Assembly (NCBI GenBank): GCA_002104905.1
Contig: MCFE01000189.1
Location: forward strand, 1 to 64,000
Reading direction: 5' to 3'
DNA: 64,000 bases
Origin: Basidiobolus meristosporus CBS 931.73
Lineage: Eukaryota > Basidiobolomycota > Basidiobolomycetes > Basidiobolales > Basidiobolaceae
Within the stretch, counting starts at the first letter, position 1; each line of letters opens with the position of its first letter. A program made the position numbers and the translations under genes. Under the pieces are notes generated by a model that was given only the letters and a program-made list of their open reading frames with translations, was not told the DNA's origin and did not search any database. Shown in pieces: positions 1-12,780 of this stretch.

Positions 1-76
1 GAATGCTAATCACAGAATAAGATCTATGTGACTAAGTTAGCATGAATATTTAGGTGACAATTCAATAATTACAACA
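1..76 (-). repeat. Start of a copia LTR, cut by the window edge
   Basis: Read on the minus strand, this begins TGTTGTAATT and goes on with the same order of words as the other LTRs here (CACCTAAATATTCA, then TTAGTCAC, then TAGATC). It abuts the gag of the next remnant at 77 with no polypurine tract between them. It is therefore either a second element inserted into that gag or the product of a deletion joining gag to a 3' LTR. The deciding sequence lies outside the window. Confidence 0.75.
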
Positions 77-690
77 ATTAAAGCATTTACTTCTTCCTTC
101 TTATGAGTGCTTGATTTTCTTAATTCTTCATCCAGGAGCCTTCCATATACATAATTTAAGGTCAAATCTTCAGTTCTGGACTCTAGGGCTGATACAAGGC
201 CCTGAAACATGTCTGTCAGGCTATTCAGGATGGTAACTATTACATCCTCATCAGTAGTTGGTACGCCCACAGATTCCATCTCATCTACCAGCAGGGTAAT
301 TCTGTTAATTAGATTTTTCATTTCTTCTCCTGGCAGCATCTTTGTAGTAAAGAGTTTTTGTCTCAGATACATCTTCTTGGCAGCTGAACATGACTGGTAG
401 GTGTCTTCTAATGCTTTCCAGGCATTCTTTGCCATTTTTGCTCTTGAGCATTGAATTAGCAATTTGTCCTTGATATTAAGGCAAATGCAGTTAAAGGCAC
501 TTTGTTCTTTCTTCTGGTACTTTAAGGCTTCCTCTCCCACGTTTTTAGGAGGGCTTTCTTCTCCCATGACAATATCCCAAAGGCCTCCTTCTTGTAGCAG
601 CATTTTCATCTTTGCCTTCCACACTTGGTAGTTAGATCCATCCAACTTTTCAGCAGAGGGAAAAATTCCAGTAATAGCAGTTGTAGACAT
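77..690 (-). pseudogene. Truncated copia gag (UBN2-type), remnant A
   Basis: This is a gag-like polyprotein of about 205 codons starting at the ATG at 690, just inside the PBS. It shows the copia-type gag pattern (KLDGSNYQVWKAKM near the start, then a helical region with WKALEDTYQ and LVDEMESVGVPTTDEDV). Two plus-strand copies at the right end of the window have the same protein order. In those copies gag continues into a CCHC zinc knuckle and a protease. Here it stops matching after KKEEVNA, where LTR sequence begins at 76. No stop codon or frameshift lies in the surviving part, so this is the best-kept gag of the three, but the element lacks knuckle, protease, integrase and RT inside the window. 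Confidence 0.85.
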
Positions 691-709
691 TGCAGAGAGT
701 GACAGCTTG

Positions 710-721
710 GGGCTCATAACC
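710..721 (-). other. Primer-binding site, half-tRNA(iMet) type
   Basis: On the minus strand the 12 bases directly after the LTR read GGTTATGAGCCC. This is the exact complement of GGGCTCATAACC, the anticodon stem-loop of initiator tRNA-Met with its CAT anticodon. Drosophila copia and yeast Ty5 are known to prime from such an internal half-tRNA site. Confidence 0.75.
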
Positions 722-1053
722 TGTTGTAAGAGTCTTGGAGATTTTGGAAGTGATTGGGAGAACAAGTAGATTATGTGGTTTTCATGCAATGATTTATTGA
801 ATGTAAAAGTAGTATTTATACTTTTACCTGGTCCTGGCATTACAAACACGTAGAAAAGGTTAAGGAAGGTCCCAAGAACATGTGTGCAATTTTTGGGGCT
901 GTTTGGACAACTTTGAGAATTTTCATGTTCTGGGTAAATATTCTAAGTAAATCCCAACAAGGAATTTGGTCAGTATTCTCTAGGATTTGAGGGTAATGAT
1001 CTAAGTGACTAAGTTAGGTGAATATTTAGGTGGAATTACAAATTTTTACAACA
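722..1053 (-). repeat. 5' LTR of copia remnant A
   Basis: The LTR runs on the minus strand from TGTTGTAAAAA at 1053 to TTACAACA at 722, about 332 bp, with matching inverted ends (TGTTGTA...TACAACA). It contains a TATA-like stretch and an AATAAA-like signal shortly before its end, as the copies at 57005 and 59023 do. It is followed directly by the primer-binding site and gag, so this is a 5' LTR. Confidence 0.85.
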
Positions 1054-1079
1054 CTTTTTACTGGCAGCCTCTTGAGCAT

Positions 1080-1310
1080 TTCTCTAAGATTTGTAGACAA
1101 TGATCTAAGTGACCAAGTTAAGTAAATGTGTAGGTGCAATTACAAAATTTACAACACTTGGGACTTCTCTAAGCATATTATATATACTTGCTTGCCAAGA
1201 CCATACAAGATTATAAATACCCCTTTTACATTCAGTAGAGCATTAAGTGAAAACCATATAATTTACTTGTTATCCCAATTGCTTCCAATATCTCCAAAAC
1301 TGTCACAACA
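1080..1310. repeat. Two LTR fragments in opposite orientation
   Basis: Bases 1080-1156 resemble the first 75 bp of the LTR on the minus strand, ending in TTTACAACA. Bases 1157-1310 resemble the last 150 bp of the LTR on the plus strand, from a GGACTTCTCTAAGCAT word through AAGTGAAAACC to TCACAACA. The two pieces touch, so they look like a rearranged solo LTR or two insertions. No internal element sequence is attached. Confidence 0.7.
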
Positions 1311-1903
1311 GTACATTGGTAATTTACAGCATGGGCTAAATAATGTAAACGCTCAACCATACAATTGTCAGTGTGAGCCTTTCCACATATCTGTAATGAG
1401 CATATTTTGATGGCACTGATCAGGTAATGGAGGTATACTTGCGGCTGTGGAGGATCCACTTGTTTTATATGCAGTACGACCTATATCTTGGAAACTTATA
1501 TACATTGCCGGTCACGGATATCTATTTATAATGTAATATATTGCACTTAAATGGCAAAGTCCCCTTGCCAAGATTTTGTTGGCCTTTGGAAAATTGAAAA
1601 ATCGTTGTATAAAAACCCTGGGTAAGGTGGGAAATAAAATCGATGTCTAATGATACTGTTACTATTATTTCGCCTGTGCTCTTAGAATAAATAGTCGAGT
1701 AATTAAATAATAGGATTTTGATCGATCAATGAAAAGTACACATCGCAAAATGGATTTATTTATAAGTCGTGACGTTTCTCTTGTTGACCAATAATTGAAA
1801 CGAGGGATATCTGCAGGTGATTTCGAGGTCCGGAAGCATATATTGGAATTCATGTTTGGTATCCACCCTTATCTATATCATCCAGTGACATATATCTATC
1901 AAT
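1311..1903. other. Intergenic, upstream of the MINDY gene
   Basis: About 590 bp between LTR debris and the MINDY start codon. No coding region is supported; short open frames here lack any recognisable product. It presumably holds the MINDY promoter. Confidence 0.5.
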
Positions 1904-4106
1904 ATGAATAACGCTACAACACAGGAAGGGCCTATACTTGACCAAAAAGATCCAATTATAAAGAATGCGGAAGAACAGTTTGAAAAATTGGCCTTGAAAG
2001 AATCACCTAAACCTGAGGATGTTCAGGAATACCATAATCGGTTAAGCGAATCAGAGATACCGGGTGAAAGTCACGCGCCAATTGAGAGATCACTCTCACT
2101 AGTGCAAACTAATGTTGGTGGAGTTGAGTCATTCACTGAAGAACACACGAAGACTGATGCTTTAGCTAGAGGTGCTAACGCGTATGAAGAGGCTTCAAAT
2201 GAGCAGCTTGGTGGCGATCATTTCGTATTGAAAAAAAAAGTCCCAAGCTTGGATGATCAGAGTTACAATCCTCCGGAAGAGCAACCACAATCTGCTCAAA
2301 CAAAGGTAAACTATCTCTCTGAGGCGGACTATCTGGTCAATAGTTCCTCAAAACCTCTGAAGTATTACTCTACGAGCAACAACGAAAATCAAGCGGATAA
2401 TCCAGTTCTGGAGGTCTCTCCTAAACCATTGGATAAGGGGAAAGGGAAGGAAATCATTGACTTGCCATCAAATCCTGGGTTTGAGGACCTAAGCGAGCAA
2501 AAGCCAAGCTACCCACAGGATGCCGAGCTTGTTGACGCTGTGCCTATCGAGTCACAAATATCGCCTACTTTCCCAAATGATCGCACTGAGATTGCTGCTG
2601 GAGTTGACCCATCCAATATGCGTTACATCCCCCAAGAAAGAGCCGACTACGAGCCTACACCCTCACATCCGCCGAGCGGTACGCTCCCAGTTCCAAATGT
2701 CCTCGATGTGATCCCTCCACACATTGCTAATGACCTCACTGGAACTATCGATCCGGAAGTAACCGATACTCATTTACCAACCCAGGAACAGGTGATACAA
2801 AGCGTCATCACGGCAGTACCCAAGACAGAATATCAAATGAAGAGCATAGATTGGATGCCTTTAGGCGCCACTGCACCAAAACAGCTCTCTATAATCACAC
2901 AAAATGAAAATGGCCCATGCCCCCTGTTGGCTTTGTGCAATGTTCTATTACTTCGCGGAGACATCCAAATTAAACCCGCCGATAGACCAGTCGTGGATGA
3001 CGAGTACTTGACCAGCTTGCTAGGAGAGTACCTTCTCGATCTACATTCGTCAGAGTCTGAGGATCTGTCCAAATTCAATGACGCACTAGCGGTTATTCCT
3101 CTGCTACAAAGAGGTCTAGATGTAAACGTCCGTTTTGATTCTATCCGTGGGTTCGAGAGCACACCCGAGTTATCCATGTTCGAGGCCTTCAAGGTTGACT
3201 TGATCCACGGGTGGATCGCCGATCCTGAAGAAGACTGGAACACTTACAAAGTGCTTACTGAGAAATGCATCAACTACAATACAGCGGTTGACTTGGTAGT
3301 CAAGGGCGATGAGGCAGAGAAAGACCCCAAGCTAAACGCCGAAGAAAAGGATGCAATCATCCACGAGTGTAGGTATATGCATTCGGACGAAGACATACCA
3401 TTGCTCGACTAACCGCATTCTTTCACTGTAGCCCTGGTTGTTCGACAGTTTTTGGAGCATACTGCCACTCAGCTTACTTACCACGGTCTGTTGGCAATCT
3501 CCACTACGTTGCCTCAAAACCACCTCGTGGTTCTATTCCGTAACAATCATGTAATCACGACTAGCACTTAGTAACTCCGCTCTAGCTCTAACCAAACTCT
3601 TTTAGTTCTCAACCTTGTATAAGCGAGCGGACGGAGAATTGTACACACTTGTGACTGATGCAGGATTTTTGGATTCGCCGAACGCTGTGTGGGAGAGTTT
3701 GAGGGACATTGATCAGATAGATTCGGAATTCGTAACCGGCTCGTTCCAGAAGATTTCTGCTGCCGGGGATTCTATTGCTCAATCAGATATTCCAGTGAGC
3801 GAGAGCAATTATGAAAATCTAGCTGAGCAAGAGCGAATGGATCAAGAGTGAGTAGGTTTATCCATCTTGATGAATATCGAGCTTACCTCATATTTTCAAA
3901 CCAGTTTGGCACTTGCCTTGAATCTGCAGCAGGAGGAGGAGGCAAGGAAGCGCGAGCAGGCAAGCAATGCCAAAAACCAACACAAAAACACCTCTCGGCC
4001 GGGGAAAAATGAAACGCCAGAGATGCTGAACACCCATGAGCAGTCGAGCTCAGTAGGCTCATCGATGAGCCAGAAGAAGAAGAAAGACAATTGTATGATA
4101 TGTTAA
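1904..4106 (+). CDS. MINDY-family Lys48-ubiquitin deubiquitinase
   Basis: Cysteine protease of the MINDY (FAM63) family, which trims Lys48-linked ubiquitin chains. Exons 1904-3368, 3432-3550, 3606-3847 and 3905-4106 join in phase to 675 aa. Residues 1-310 are acidic, Ser/Pro-rich and probably disordered. The catalytic domain follows: TQNENGPCPLLALCN places the nucleophile at Cys339, and FRNNH places the general base at His528, exactly at the end of exon 2, followed by the conserved LYKRADGELYTLVTD stretch. After the domain come a LALALNLQQEEEARK helix, typical of the family, and a Lys-rich end closing in CMIC, which fits a CaaX prenylation signal behind a basic patch. Membrane anchoring is inference. 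The next gene on the same strand starts about 1.1 kb downstream. Confidence 0.93.
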
Positions 4107-5181
4107 TCGCATTATCGTCAGTTTTCACACCCTATTCTTTATCACACATCTCTACTCTCATATCAATGTGTACCACGATTATCTAGCTCATGCGCCTATA
4201 TGTATTGAACCTCACTTTGTCGACTATCTTGATTCATCGCTATTCGTACTCCAATAAAGCAAATTCACTCTGACAGATCTGTGATCAATATTGCAGTTGC
4301 TGAAACGGCACAGTAAACAAAGCATGCAGTAAGGCTATGCCAGCCGAGTTTCAAAGATGTGTCCAAGATTCAAGCTGTGACCGGAGTAAGAGGGCGTCGT
4401 TCGGCTTGCACCGCTGATGTATTCTATAGATACCCTCAACACCGATGGGGGAATTACCTCATGGCTCCCTTAACCCTAGACCATCATGCACTTGAAGTGC
4501 CACCCCCAAGCTCACTCACTTCTTGGCTATTGCGAGTATCCTTGAGGTAGGAAAACTACCGTCTCCACGGGTTGTGTCTTATCATGTGCGTAGACGCATT
4601 GTGCTCTCTAGTTTTGCGCACCATAAATATTTTCCAAGATTTATTGAATTCATCAATGCATCTACTGATTATTTGAGATGGAGAATGGTATTGATGTGTG
4701 ACGTTAATATAAACTCACGTGACCCCCTCAAGGATGAAGTCATGTATTTCGTTGTTTCGTAACCGGGGAATATATCATAGAGTGATCAATATAACCCCGA
4801 ATTTAAAAATCACGGAAGGATTTTCAAGGTAGAAGGTGGAATATAACTTTGTTCTAGATTTTCTTCTATTTCTATCAAGTGCACTTTACGACTCCTTTCA
4901 GCTACACCCCGTTGACCTCAATTTAAAACTCTCCCGCTAAAAAACCTTACCCCTCCTTTATCTCCCGTATTTTTACGGCCGTACTCTCATATAAAAATTT
5001 GTGGTTTCAAGACTTTATATATTGCAAAACTCCAAAGTTCACTCAGCAAGTGGCTGTATTGCTCTACCAGCACACCCGAGCGGCTATCTTTTTCAAGAAG
5101 AATCTTTCCCTCATCTATTCGTTTCCGCGTAACCCCTCTTATAGTATCCAAGCTTGACACCTACCTCTTCAGCATTCCAAA
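4107..5181. other. Intergenic, MINDY 3' end to sorting nexin start
   Basis: About 1.1 kb without a supported gene. It holds a likely polyadenylation signal near 4253 and, at 4725-4730, a CACGTG E-box followed by CCCCCT. Pyrimidine-rich sequence precedes the sorting-nexin start codon. Confidence 0.5.
4253..4258 (+). terminator. AATAAA polyadenylation signal candidate
   Basis: AATAAA lies about 150 bp after the MINDY stop codon in AT-rich sequence. The placement suits 3' end formation of that transcript; the cleavage site cannot be seen. Confidence 0.4.
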
Positions 5182-7770
5182 ATGTATGACGATGACTTGA
5201 CGGCTTCCTTTTTCCAGTCCAGTTCGGAATACACATCTCCTCTGCAGTCGTCTTTCTTTTCGACCACTTCGCTGGATCCAACCTTTGGTGATTTGGCAAA
5301 CCCCTGGGGAGCTCAAGGGAGTGGTTCGGTCAGTGTAGATACAGTACTTCGTAAGTACCATATAGTCGGAGTGTTTACTGTTTCATCTGATTGACCATGG
5401 ATGCTTTTGTAGAGGGCATCAGGTTGCCATTAATATACGAAACCGCTTTTAGTATGGCTGCTCCAGTAGACAACAAAATTACTTTGGAGGCTCTGAATAA
5501 GATATTGAGCGTTAGTGGGTTGTCCTCCTCGGTGGTTGAAAAGGTATTGGCTTGCTTGGTTTTGTGTATCTTTAACATATCAATTCTAAATTGCAAACTC
5601 CTTGACTGATGACTAGATTTATACTATTGCTCTTCCGTACGATCGATCAAGTATTGATCAAAACGCCTTTAATGTGATACTCACGTTAGCTGCTCTTAGT
5701 CAGAAGAGCATGGGTAAGAATCAGTACAATCACAGCCTCTTTACAAGTTCTAAATATCCTCTTTTGGTGCCACGATTCAGACGTTTCTCTCGAAAATATT
5801 GCATCACATAAGCAGGGTAATTTCCTTGAATAGAATTTGGATTTTTTCTATACATATTAACGCAACTTTGCTTTACCCGACAACACAGACCTACCAGTAC
5901 CCTCTTTGCCTAATCTTTCTAGCATTGATTTCACCAAGGAGCCTATACACTCTAGCAGCTCTGCTGCGCAAATCAAGGCGAAACACTCCACCGATGAGCC
6001 TGATCCATGGCAAACCAACGGTGACCCCTCTATAGCTGCCTCAGTCAACCCAATCACGCCAGACAAGCCTTTGAACTTATTTCAGTCGGAGGGGCCTCCC
6101 TCCTCATCAAGCCGACTTTCCACTACTTCCAACAGTTTAGAAACGTATCAGCTATTTGCGGACAACGACCTAATCTCGATAAAAATTTCCCCTCAAAAGG
6201 GCGGCATGATCTTTAAACATGTCAACTACGTTGTGGAATCCAAAGTAAGCGGTGCACACCTGTTACTGGTGCTTGGTAGAGCTAACACGACACGCCTTTG
6301 TCTAGCAACGTTTATCCAGTGTGGTTAGAAGATACAGCGACTTTTGGTGGCTTTTGGAGGTCTTGACCAAGAGATATCCTTCACGGATGTTGCCCACTTT
6401 GCCTCCCAAGAGAATTGGAGGTAATGACTTAACCGCGAGTACTGCTCTATCAACTGTTGAGTAATCGTCGTGATGATTTAGGAGATGAAGCCTTTCTTGA
6501 AAGACGAAGAAAGGGACTGGCTAGATTCATTAACTTTATCGCTCGACACCCCACCCTCAAAAAAGATGATGTCGTAATTGTTTTCTTAACCGAGCCATCG
6601 GTAATGAATTCCGTAGTCACCATGCTTGGAGATGTGTTCTAACGAAAACTTTCCCTTTTTCGAAGGATATGGGTAGTTATCGTAGAATACATGAGATCAA
6701 CACCGATGAGGAATTCAAAAAAGTGCAAGTGACCGAACACATGAAAGCTGATGTCCCGCAAGATCTCGGCGAGAGATTGAACAAGCTACGCGAGAGATTA
6801 GATGCTTCAGCAGAATACTATGGTATTCAATGTACTTTGATGGAGCGTATAACAAAAAGACAAGAGGGTAAACAATACACTTCATACCGACCTCGGCCAA
6901 CACACTAACGCCGGCTATTTTTAGGCTCTGCCGAAGATATGATTCGCTACAGCAAAGCATTATCGTAGGTTACAGTACTGTTGGTCTTTTAAGCAGTGTC
7001 ACTCAACAAATGCACTTTAAATAGATCCCTAGCTGGAAACGAAAACGAATGCCATGACATCGATTGCTACAAATGCCCACAAATAGCTCACGGGTTCGAC
7101 GTTGTCGCCGGCTGCTTTAAGAAAGTGGGCACGATTATAAAAGATTCGGTAAGGGAGATACACTGTGTTTGATGGTTTCGCCTGAAACTCATGGATATCC
7201 CGGTTTAGGTTGAATCCTCCGTCAATGGAGTTGTGGAAAATCTTCGGCGTCAGAAAGAGATAATTGTTGCTTTCAAGGTATATTCATGTGATATTTCACC
7301 TAAACATCGCCAAGTTTTAAATGTGCATCTGCAATCTAGGAACTGCTTGATCGTAAGGATAGAATCATATATGGAGAAACGGATTCGCTGATCAGCCGTA
7401 TCAAGTCCAACCAAGAAAAGCTCAATAGTCTTCGAGATTCTGGGCCTGAGAAAGAGATCCAGAGACTAATTTCGATAATTGAACAGGTTGGTATTCTTCG
7501 GATTGAATCAACCTTTCCCCAGCTAACACTGGATCCTTCTCTCTGTAGGATCAAAAAGAGATCGTGAACTCCAGGAACCATGATATTTTCATCCAGTACT
7601 CCTTGTGGTGCGAACTGCAATATTACCACCAGAACGCAGCCTTTGTCACCTTGTTGTATCAGCATTATGTGAGTGACCAGATCAAGTTCTCGACGGGATT
7701 GACACAAGCTTGGAAGGATTTATCAATTACCGTATATGACCTGCCTATGGATGTTACCCGATATTCTTGA
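5182..7770 (+). CDS. MVP1: Sorting nexin Mvp1/SNX8 (PX-BAR)
   Basis: Endosomal sorting nexin that binds PI3P and tubulates membrane for endosome-to-Golgi or vacuole recycling. Thirteen exons close in phase to 608 aa: 5182-5350, 5413-5543, 5617-5713, 5781-5816, 5889-6244, 6306-6420, 6482-6600, 6666-6867, 6925-6964, 7025-7148, 7209-7277, 7340-7486, 7549-7770. An N-terminal acidic region and an EH-like segment ([15 protein letters not shown]) precede the PX domain (about 225-345), which has [13 protein letters not shown] and the PPK(R)-containing LPPKRIGG loop. The BAR-like helical region follows (about 365-600) and ends in the conserved [16 protein letters not shown] segment. The start at 5182 gives the expected [11 protein letters not shown]-type N-terminus. 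Introns are 54-74 nt. Confidence 0.92.
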
Positions 7771-9414
7771 GCTGTGGTTTCTGACTCTGCCACCTCCTCT
7801 CCCCTTCCACATACAACGCAACCCTCGCCTCCTCATTACCCCATTTTTTGTTATTGCCCGTACACTATTCATATATTTATACATGCTTACACACATGGCA
7901 TCATACTCTATTCCTTGCTTCATCGATATAAAGCCATCCGTAACATCTACAGCGTTTTAACTACAATTTGTTATATATACATTCAGATGGTAATGAACCT
8001 GCGCTGCCAAAAATAGCCGATCTACACCTTTCTGGATGAAATAAGAATCCCGAAGATTCTAACTATCTTTGGACCACTGCATACACAGCAATCTAAGCGA
8101 ATGACAATTTATCCGTCAGGTTCTATGTAGACACGATATGGCTTTGCCAGCCACTACATTTAAGGCATACTTATTGCGTGAATGGAGCTGCGCAACCCAT
8201 GGTTATGCAGCAATGAGAGCCACAGTGAATAAACCAACTCATGTTGATGGTATTAATAGAAGCGAAACAGTGACAATGTTGGTCTCACCTGGGTTCCGAT
8301 ACTATCCCTAAAATAGACTATTTCAATCGAATAGTAAAATCCATTCAACACTACTGCTACTACTGGCCACTCTAGATGTCAGACTGTATACGCCAAACTG
8401 TAATGCAATGGTGAGGATGTTGGACCTACACAGCGTCCATGATGATGTGGCTGCACAAATATAGCCTACCGAGTCGACATATATAACAAATACGGTGGAG
8501 TTCGGCATCCTAAATAAATCTATCCTAGATATACTCAATAGATCGACACCACCTGCACGAATAGCAATCAGCGTTGCTATATTAGCCTAAATGACTTCTC
8601 ACTGAAGCAAGATTGACTAGGTGGTTATCCGTGGCTAATAATAATAAATTACTTTGACTCAACATATAAGCCCTGGTGTGGGTTTTTCAACCTGATTTCT
8701 AGGTATTTCTGTAGCTTTATATATCTTACTCTGTCAATATTCCATCTTTACCCCGTTGCTATCCAACTGATACAAAACAGCAAATCATAGGTAAAGCTAG
8801 AGCTTATTCAATTAAAAAGTGACAAGCACTCAATGACCCTTTTGAAGTTTGATGACAATCATTGGTTGGGTGTGGCACCTAATAGTTCCACACCTGAGAA
8901 ATAACTTAGAAACCTTTGAAGCCAATGTTGACATTCTTTGGAATTGTGCACAACCGAAATGATACTGCAATTTTCACACACATCATTTAATGATCTTGCC
9001 CAGTGTAGTTAGATAGAGATCAACCAACAGTAAAAACACTCAGCGTCAGCATACATAATCAATAAGCCACCAAGTCTCTTATTTCTGGTATATTCCAATT
9101 GCTTTTGATTTACCATTGCCCATTGCCTGTGTAATTAATTCCATACTTACCTTCAATTTAGCATTAGCATATGGCCATGATATTTCATATGATCTTTATG
9201 GAGATCAACTACTAGATAATGGAGAAAATGGCCAGTCTTAAGAAAATGCAATATTTTGAGAGTGGTGGATTGACGCATAGTGTAACGGCTAGGACCACAA
9301 AGTGATTTGGTTGCTCTTGCAGGGCTCTGTGATTGAAAAAGCGGTAGCCAACAGATATTAACAGTTGAGAGAATCACTTGCTGTTGTCATTTGAAGAATA
9401 TGGAGTCATCAAAG

Positions 9415-9455
9415 CGCACACACATACACACACACACATATATATATACATAATA
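9415..9455. repeat. CA/TA microsatellite
   Basis: Imperfect run of CA and CACATA units turning into TATATATATA and then ATAATAATA. No coding content. Confidence 0.85.
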
Positions 9456-10605
9456 ATACAAAGATACTGACTTTCAACTTGCAACATCATCTAAACCTTG
9501 TTCAAACCTGCTATTTAAACAAAGCAAAAACGCTTGACCACTGAAAACCAGTCCTAATAGATTATGGCAGATTTAATAGATTAGCAATGCGTCAAGGGGT
9601 ATTCACGTCACATGAATTCCCAATGCTATCAGCTGAAATTCTTGAGCAGAATCAGTTGCGCGTACAGCTGCTCAAGTTCGCGCATTGAGCGATCCGTCTG
9701 CGTAAGAGATTGGTACACGCAATATTAATATACTTACTTCACATGGCATTCCTACTGCATTCACCCCATTTGAATTTTCATAAAAACTATATGGATACCC
9801 TTGAGATCCTAATATACACAGGAAATGTATTGACTATTCAATTCGATATCTCCGAGGGTCATGGCACATGGCTTTACTATAATACATGAACAGGCTCACA
9901 GTTGCCTTATGAAACGATTGCCAACCCAGGTGATAGGAGGTGAACTAGGCTAGATATATATTGTGGTTTTTTGTGGTCTATATTGCTGAATGCGGCGGTT
10001 ACGTTCAGTGTGTCAAAGAGGCCAGGGGATGTATATACATCACTAATCAGAGCTTGGGCCTTGCTGGAGGGTGATTGTCTGTTGGTCAGTGTTAAAGAGC
10101 GTACTTGACCAAGTGCATTCTAAATACAAATAATGAAAAAATATATATTTGTTCTATCAGTTATGCACTGAGCCTAATATGTGAAATTAGCTGCATCATG
10201 GAAATAGAGCCCAACAATTCATTGATCAATTACTGTCATTTTGTGGCACACGCAAAGGGCTGGTTAATTTTAGACCTGACTAATCCAGCAAAATCAACGA
10301 TGGTACGCTTGCATCTATATTAGCCAAAAGAGCTGCAGGTGACTGTTGTGTAATGTTACTAGTTGGGAAGATAGCCTTAATGCAGAACACCGCAAATTCA
10401 ATTGACTTGATTATATCCATCACACTCTGATAATATTAGGCTTTTCACTTTGGGAGGGGATCGGCTTCCAGCTCAGCCGGGAGTAGTGTTTAGCAGAATG
10501 ATCAGTTTGGCCACTATCCCAGATTTGAGTTAGTATAGTCTTGGTGATGGCACTAAGGGTGCAAGCCACGAGATAGACTTGAGGAGTAAGATAAGGGGTT
10601 AATGA

Positions 10606-11225
10606 TTGCGCAGGCGACACCTGCTGCATACAAATTACTGCGTTGTGTCTGAAACTCCCAAAGGTTGTAGGCATTCATCATCCCCAGAATACCAATTGTG
10701 TGTCAGCGGCATCTATACGCTCATGACTGGACCAACACGGGACAGCATCTGCTTACCATTTCAAAATGCACAACTGTCGTACAGCACGGTTGGAAAATGG
10801 AATTCTTCATGGAATTATGTAACGGAGTACGGCATCGGATCCGTTTGTTTTGTTCATTCGCGGTGTTACCGCGCAGCCACGTATACCAGCAACGAAACAC
10901 GGGAGTAGCGAATAGGTGTACCTTCCGTTTACTACTGTGGAATCGCACGAATTTTTTATTAGGGTTGAGAAGCTATACTCTATGCAGATGGTATCGTGAT
11001 TCACCACAAGGGAACCGGTTCAAATATCATCAGAGTCCATCTGATCATTTGAAGGCAAGGTTAAGTTCTGAACAGTTAGCACTTGGCATTACCGATGATG
11101 TTTCGCAACAGTTGGACAGACTTGATCATCCCTGTGTTGTGTTGGATGTACAATTTACATTAGCTCAGCTTAAGGCTGCACTAGAGCTAGATAGTGAGAT
11201 AAGAGGGCGGCATGTGATAGCGTGA
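10606..11225 (+). other. Unidentified coding-like stretch
   Basis: Two overlapping plus-strand frames are open here, 10606-10908 (100 aa) and 10698-11225 (175 aa). The end of the second reads like a real protein (LDHPCVVLDVQFTLAQLKAA, acidic helix), while its first half is Cys/His/Arg-rich and looks like chance. I do not recognise a family. Either a decayed gene or an exon whose partners I cannot place. Confidence 0.2.
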
Positions 11226-12780
11226 AATCGAAAAAGAAGCGTAAAGCTCCGAGAAGACTTATTCATCTGGTATTGACGAATGATTCATATGGAATTAGCT
11301 TCATCTCCATTCCTTGATAATGACTACCACTCCCTCACTACCCCTTATTTCCAAGATCTAGAAATGGGAATAGCGTGCATTCTCCAGCCTCAGCTTTCTG
11401 GTTTGCAATGCATTAGTCAAGAGATATCTATCAATTCGCGATCTTGATTCGTAGACTCAGGCGCAAGATCTGACGACGCTCGGATTTATACAAGTTTCTG
11501 TTGGTTGCTAATGTATGTCAACAACTCGCATAGCATGGATGCTCTGCTCGAGCCGGTGCGGAACCGACAGATTTCTATCGCTTGCCACATGACAAATTTC
11601 CTGAGCGAATTCAGGGACATGGAGATTACCGCTTTCACCTCATATCATCTCCCAATAGCAAGATTTTTACCGGGTTTACTCCACCACAACCGTGGCATGA
11701 GAAATGGATAATCTCCGCATGGGATCAATAGGGCTGGACCTGTGTGGTGTGAACCCTCTGCTTCCGGAAGCATAAAGTAGTTCAGGGCCTCGTCCATTCT
11801 CCAACCCTACCAAGACAAACTGCACCGACCATTGAAAGAGATGCACTCCGTAGGACAGATTTATCATGCATTGGCAACGTAGAGGTGAACCAGGCCGAAA
11901 ATCGCAAAACGCCTTTGCATAAGATCCATCAACACACCACAGTAAATTGGCTTGAACTTCGCACCGTACCGAATCCGCTTCAGCTGGGCGTGGCCGTCGA
12001 ATGGGAGCAGCTGACTCCGGATCCTTTTGACCCGCCAATCACCCATGGGTATTTACATCCTTATCACAGCATCAACTAGAAGACAAAGGTAACTCTGAAG
12101 TAAATCTCTCATATCAGTAGTCCGATACTGCACCTCCCATTGGCTGCAAATCATGTTCTACTGCCGCTGCTTCCGAAAATTTCTCGAATCATGGGTTGGA
12201 GTTGTGTATGATGGCAATGCATATGTGACCATTTAATCTCATTCCAGCGTTCCTGGCATTTGATATTGCTTAGAATCAGGCATAATCCCAAGACATTTGG
12301 ATCACTTGATCAGTTTGTCTCCAGATTAAATGTCGAAAAAAGGTTAAAATTAAAGATGGGATCAGTAGGGTCAGTAGGCCCTTCAGAGCTCACGTTTTCC
12401 GTGGCCAAGTCGGGATCTGCTGGATCAGTACTCTGGAAAGAATCAGGGTTGAGAACTACATTAGTGACAATCTTCAGCTGCCGGATCATTAGTCCACTTA
12501 TCTCTGCAATCTATCTGAAAACAAGCCAATGACGTTCTGAGTATCTGGGGAAGAGCCGATGGATACTCTCACGTCCCATTTTCTTTAAATAGTAGGCATG
12601 GCTCTGGTTGGAGTTCCAGCTTTTCCATCACCGCAAACCGTACTCCAACGTTATTTTTTCAACCTACTGATTGCAAGTGCTTCAGGTTCATTTAATTCTC
12701 CATCTCAATTCCTGCCTTGACTCCAAACTTTGGAACCACCGTTCAGAGACATCATCTTCCATCATATCAAAGCTGTTGAA

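Larger units (their letters stand above)
7771..12780. other. 5-kb gene-poor region
   Basis: No gene is supported with confidence. It holds a CA/TA microsatellite at about 9415. Open frames at 10606-11225 (plus) and 11676-12046 (minus) read partly like protein but match no family I know and have no clear start or splice structure. They may be decayed genes. The base composition looks like the other intergenic DNA. Confidence 0.5.

Noticed and set aside
4725-4730. CACGTG E-box as a phosphate (Pho4) control site
   Set aside because: It is a single site about 450 bp ahead of the sorting-nexin start and not near the VTC genes; one palindromic hexamer is expected by chance in a window of this size.
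9284-9305. tRNA-Glu-like A box (TAGTGTAACGGCTAGGAC)
   Set aside because: No B box (GGTTCRANNCC) follows at the right distance and no acceptor stem can be formed, so at most a chance match or a dead fragment.
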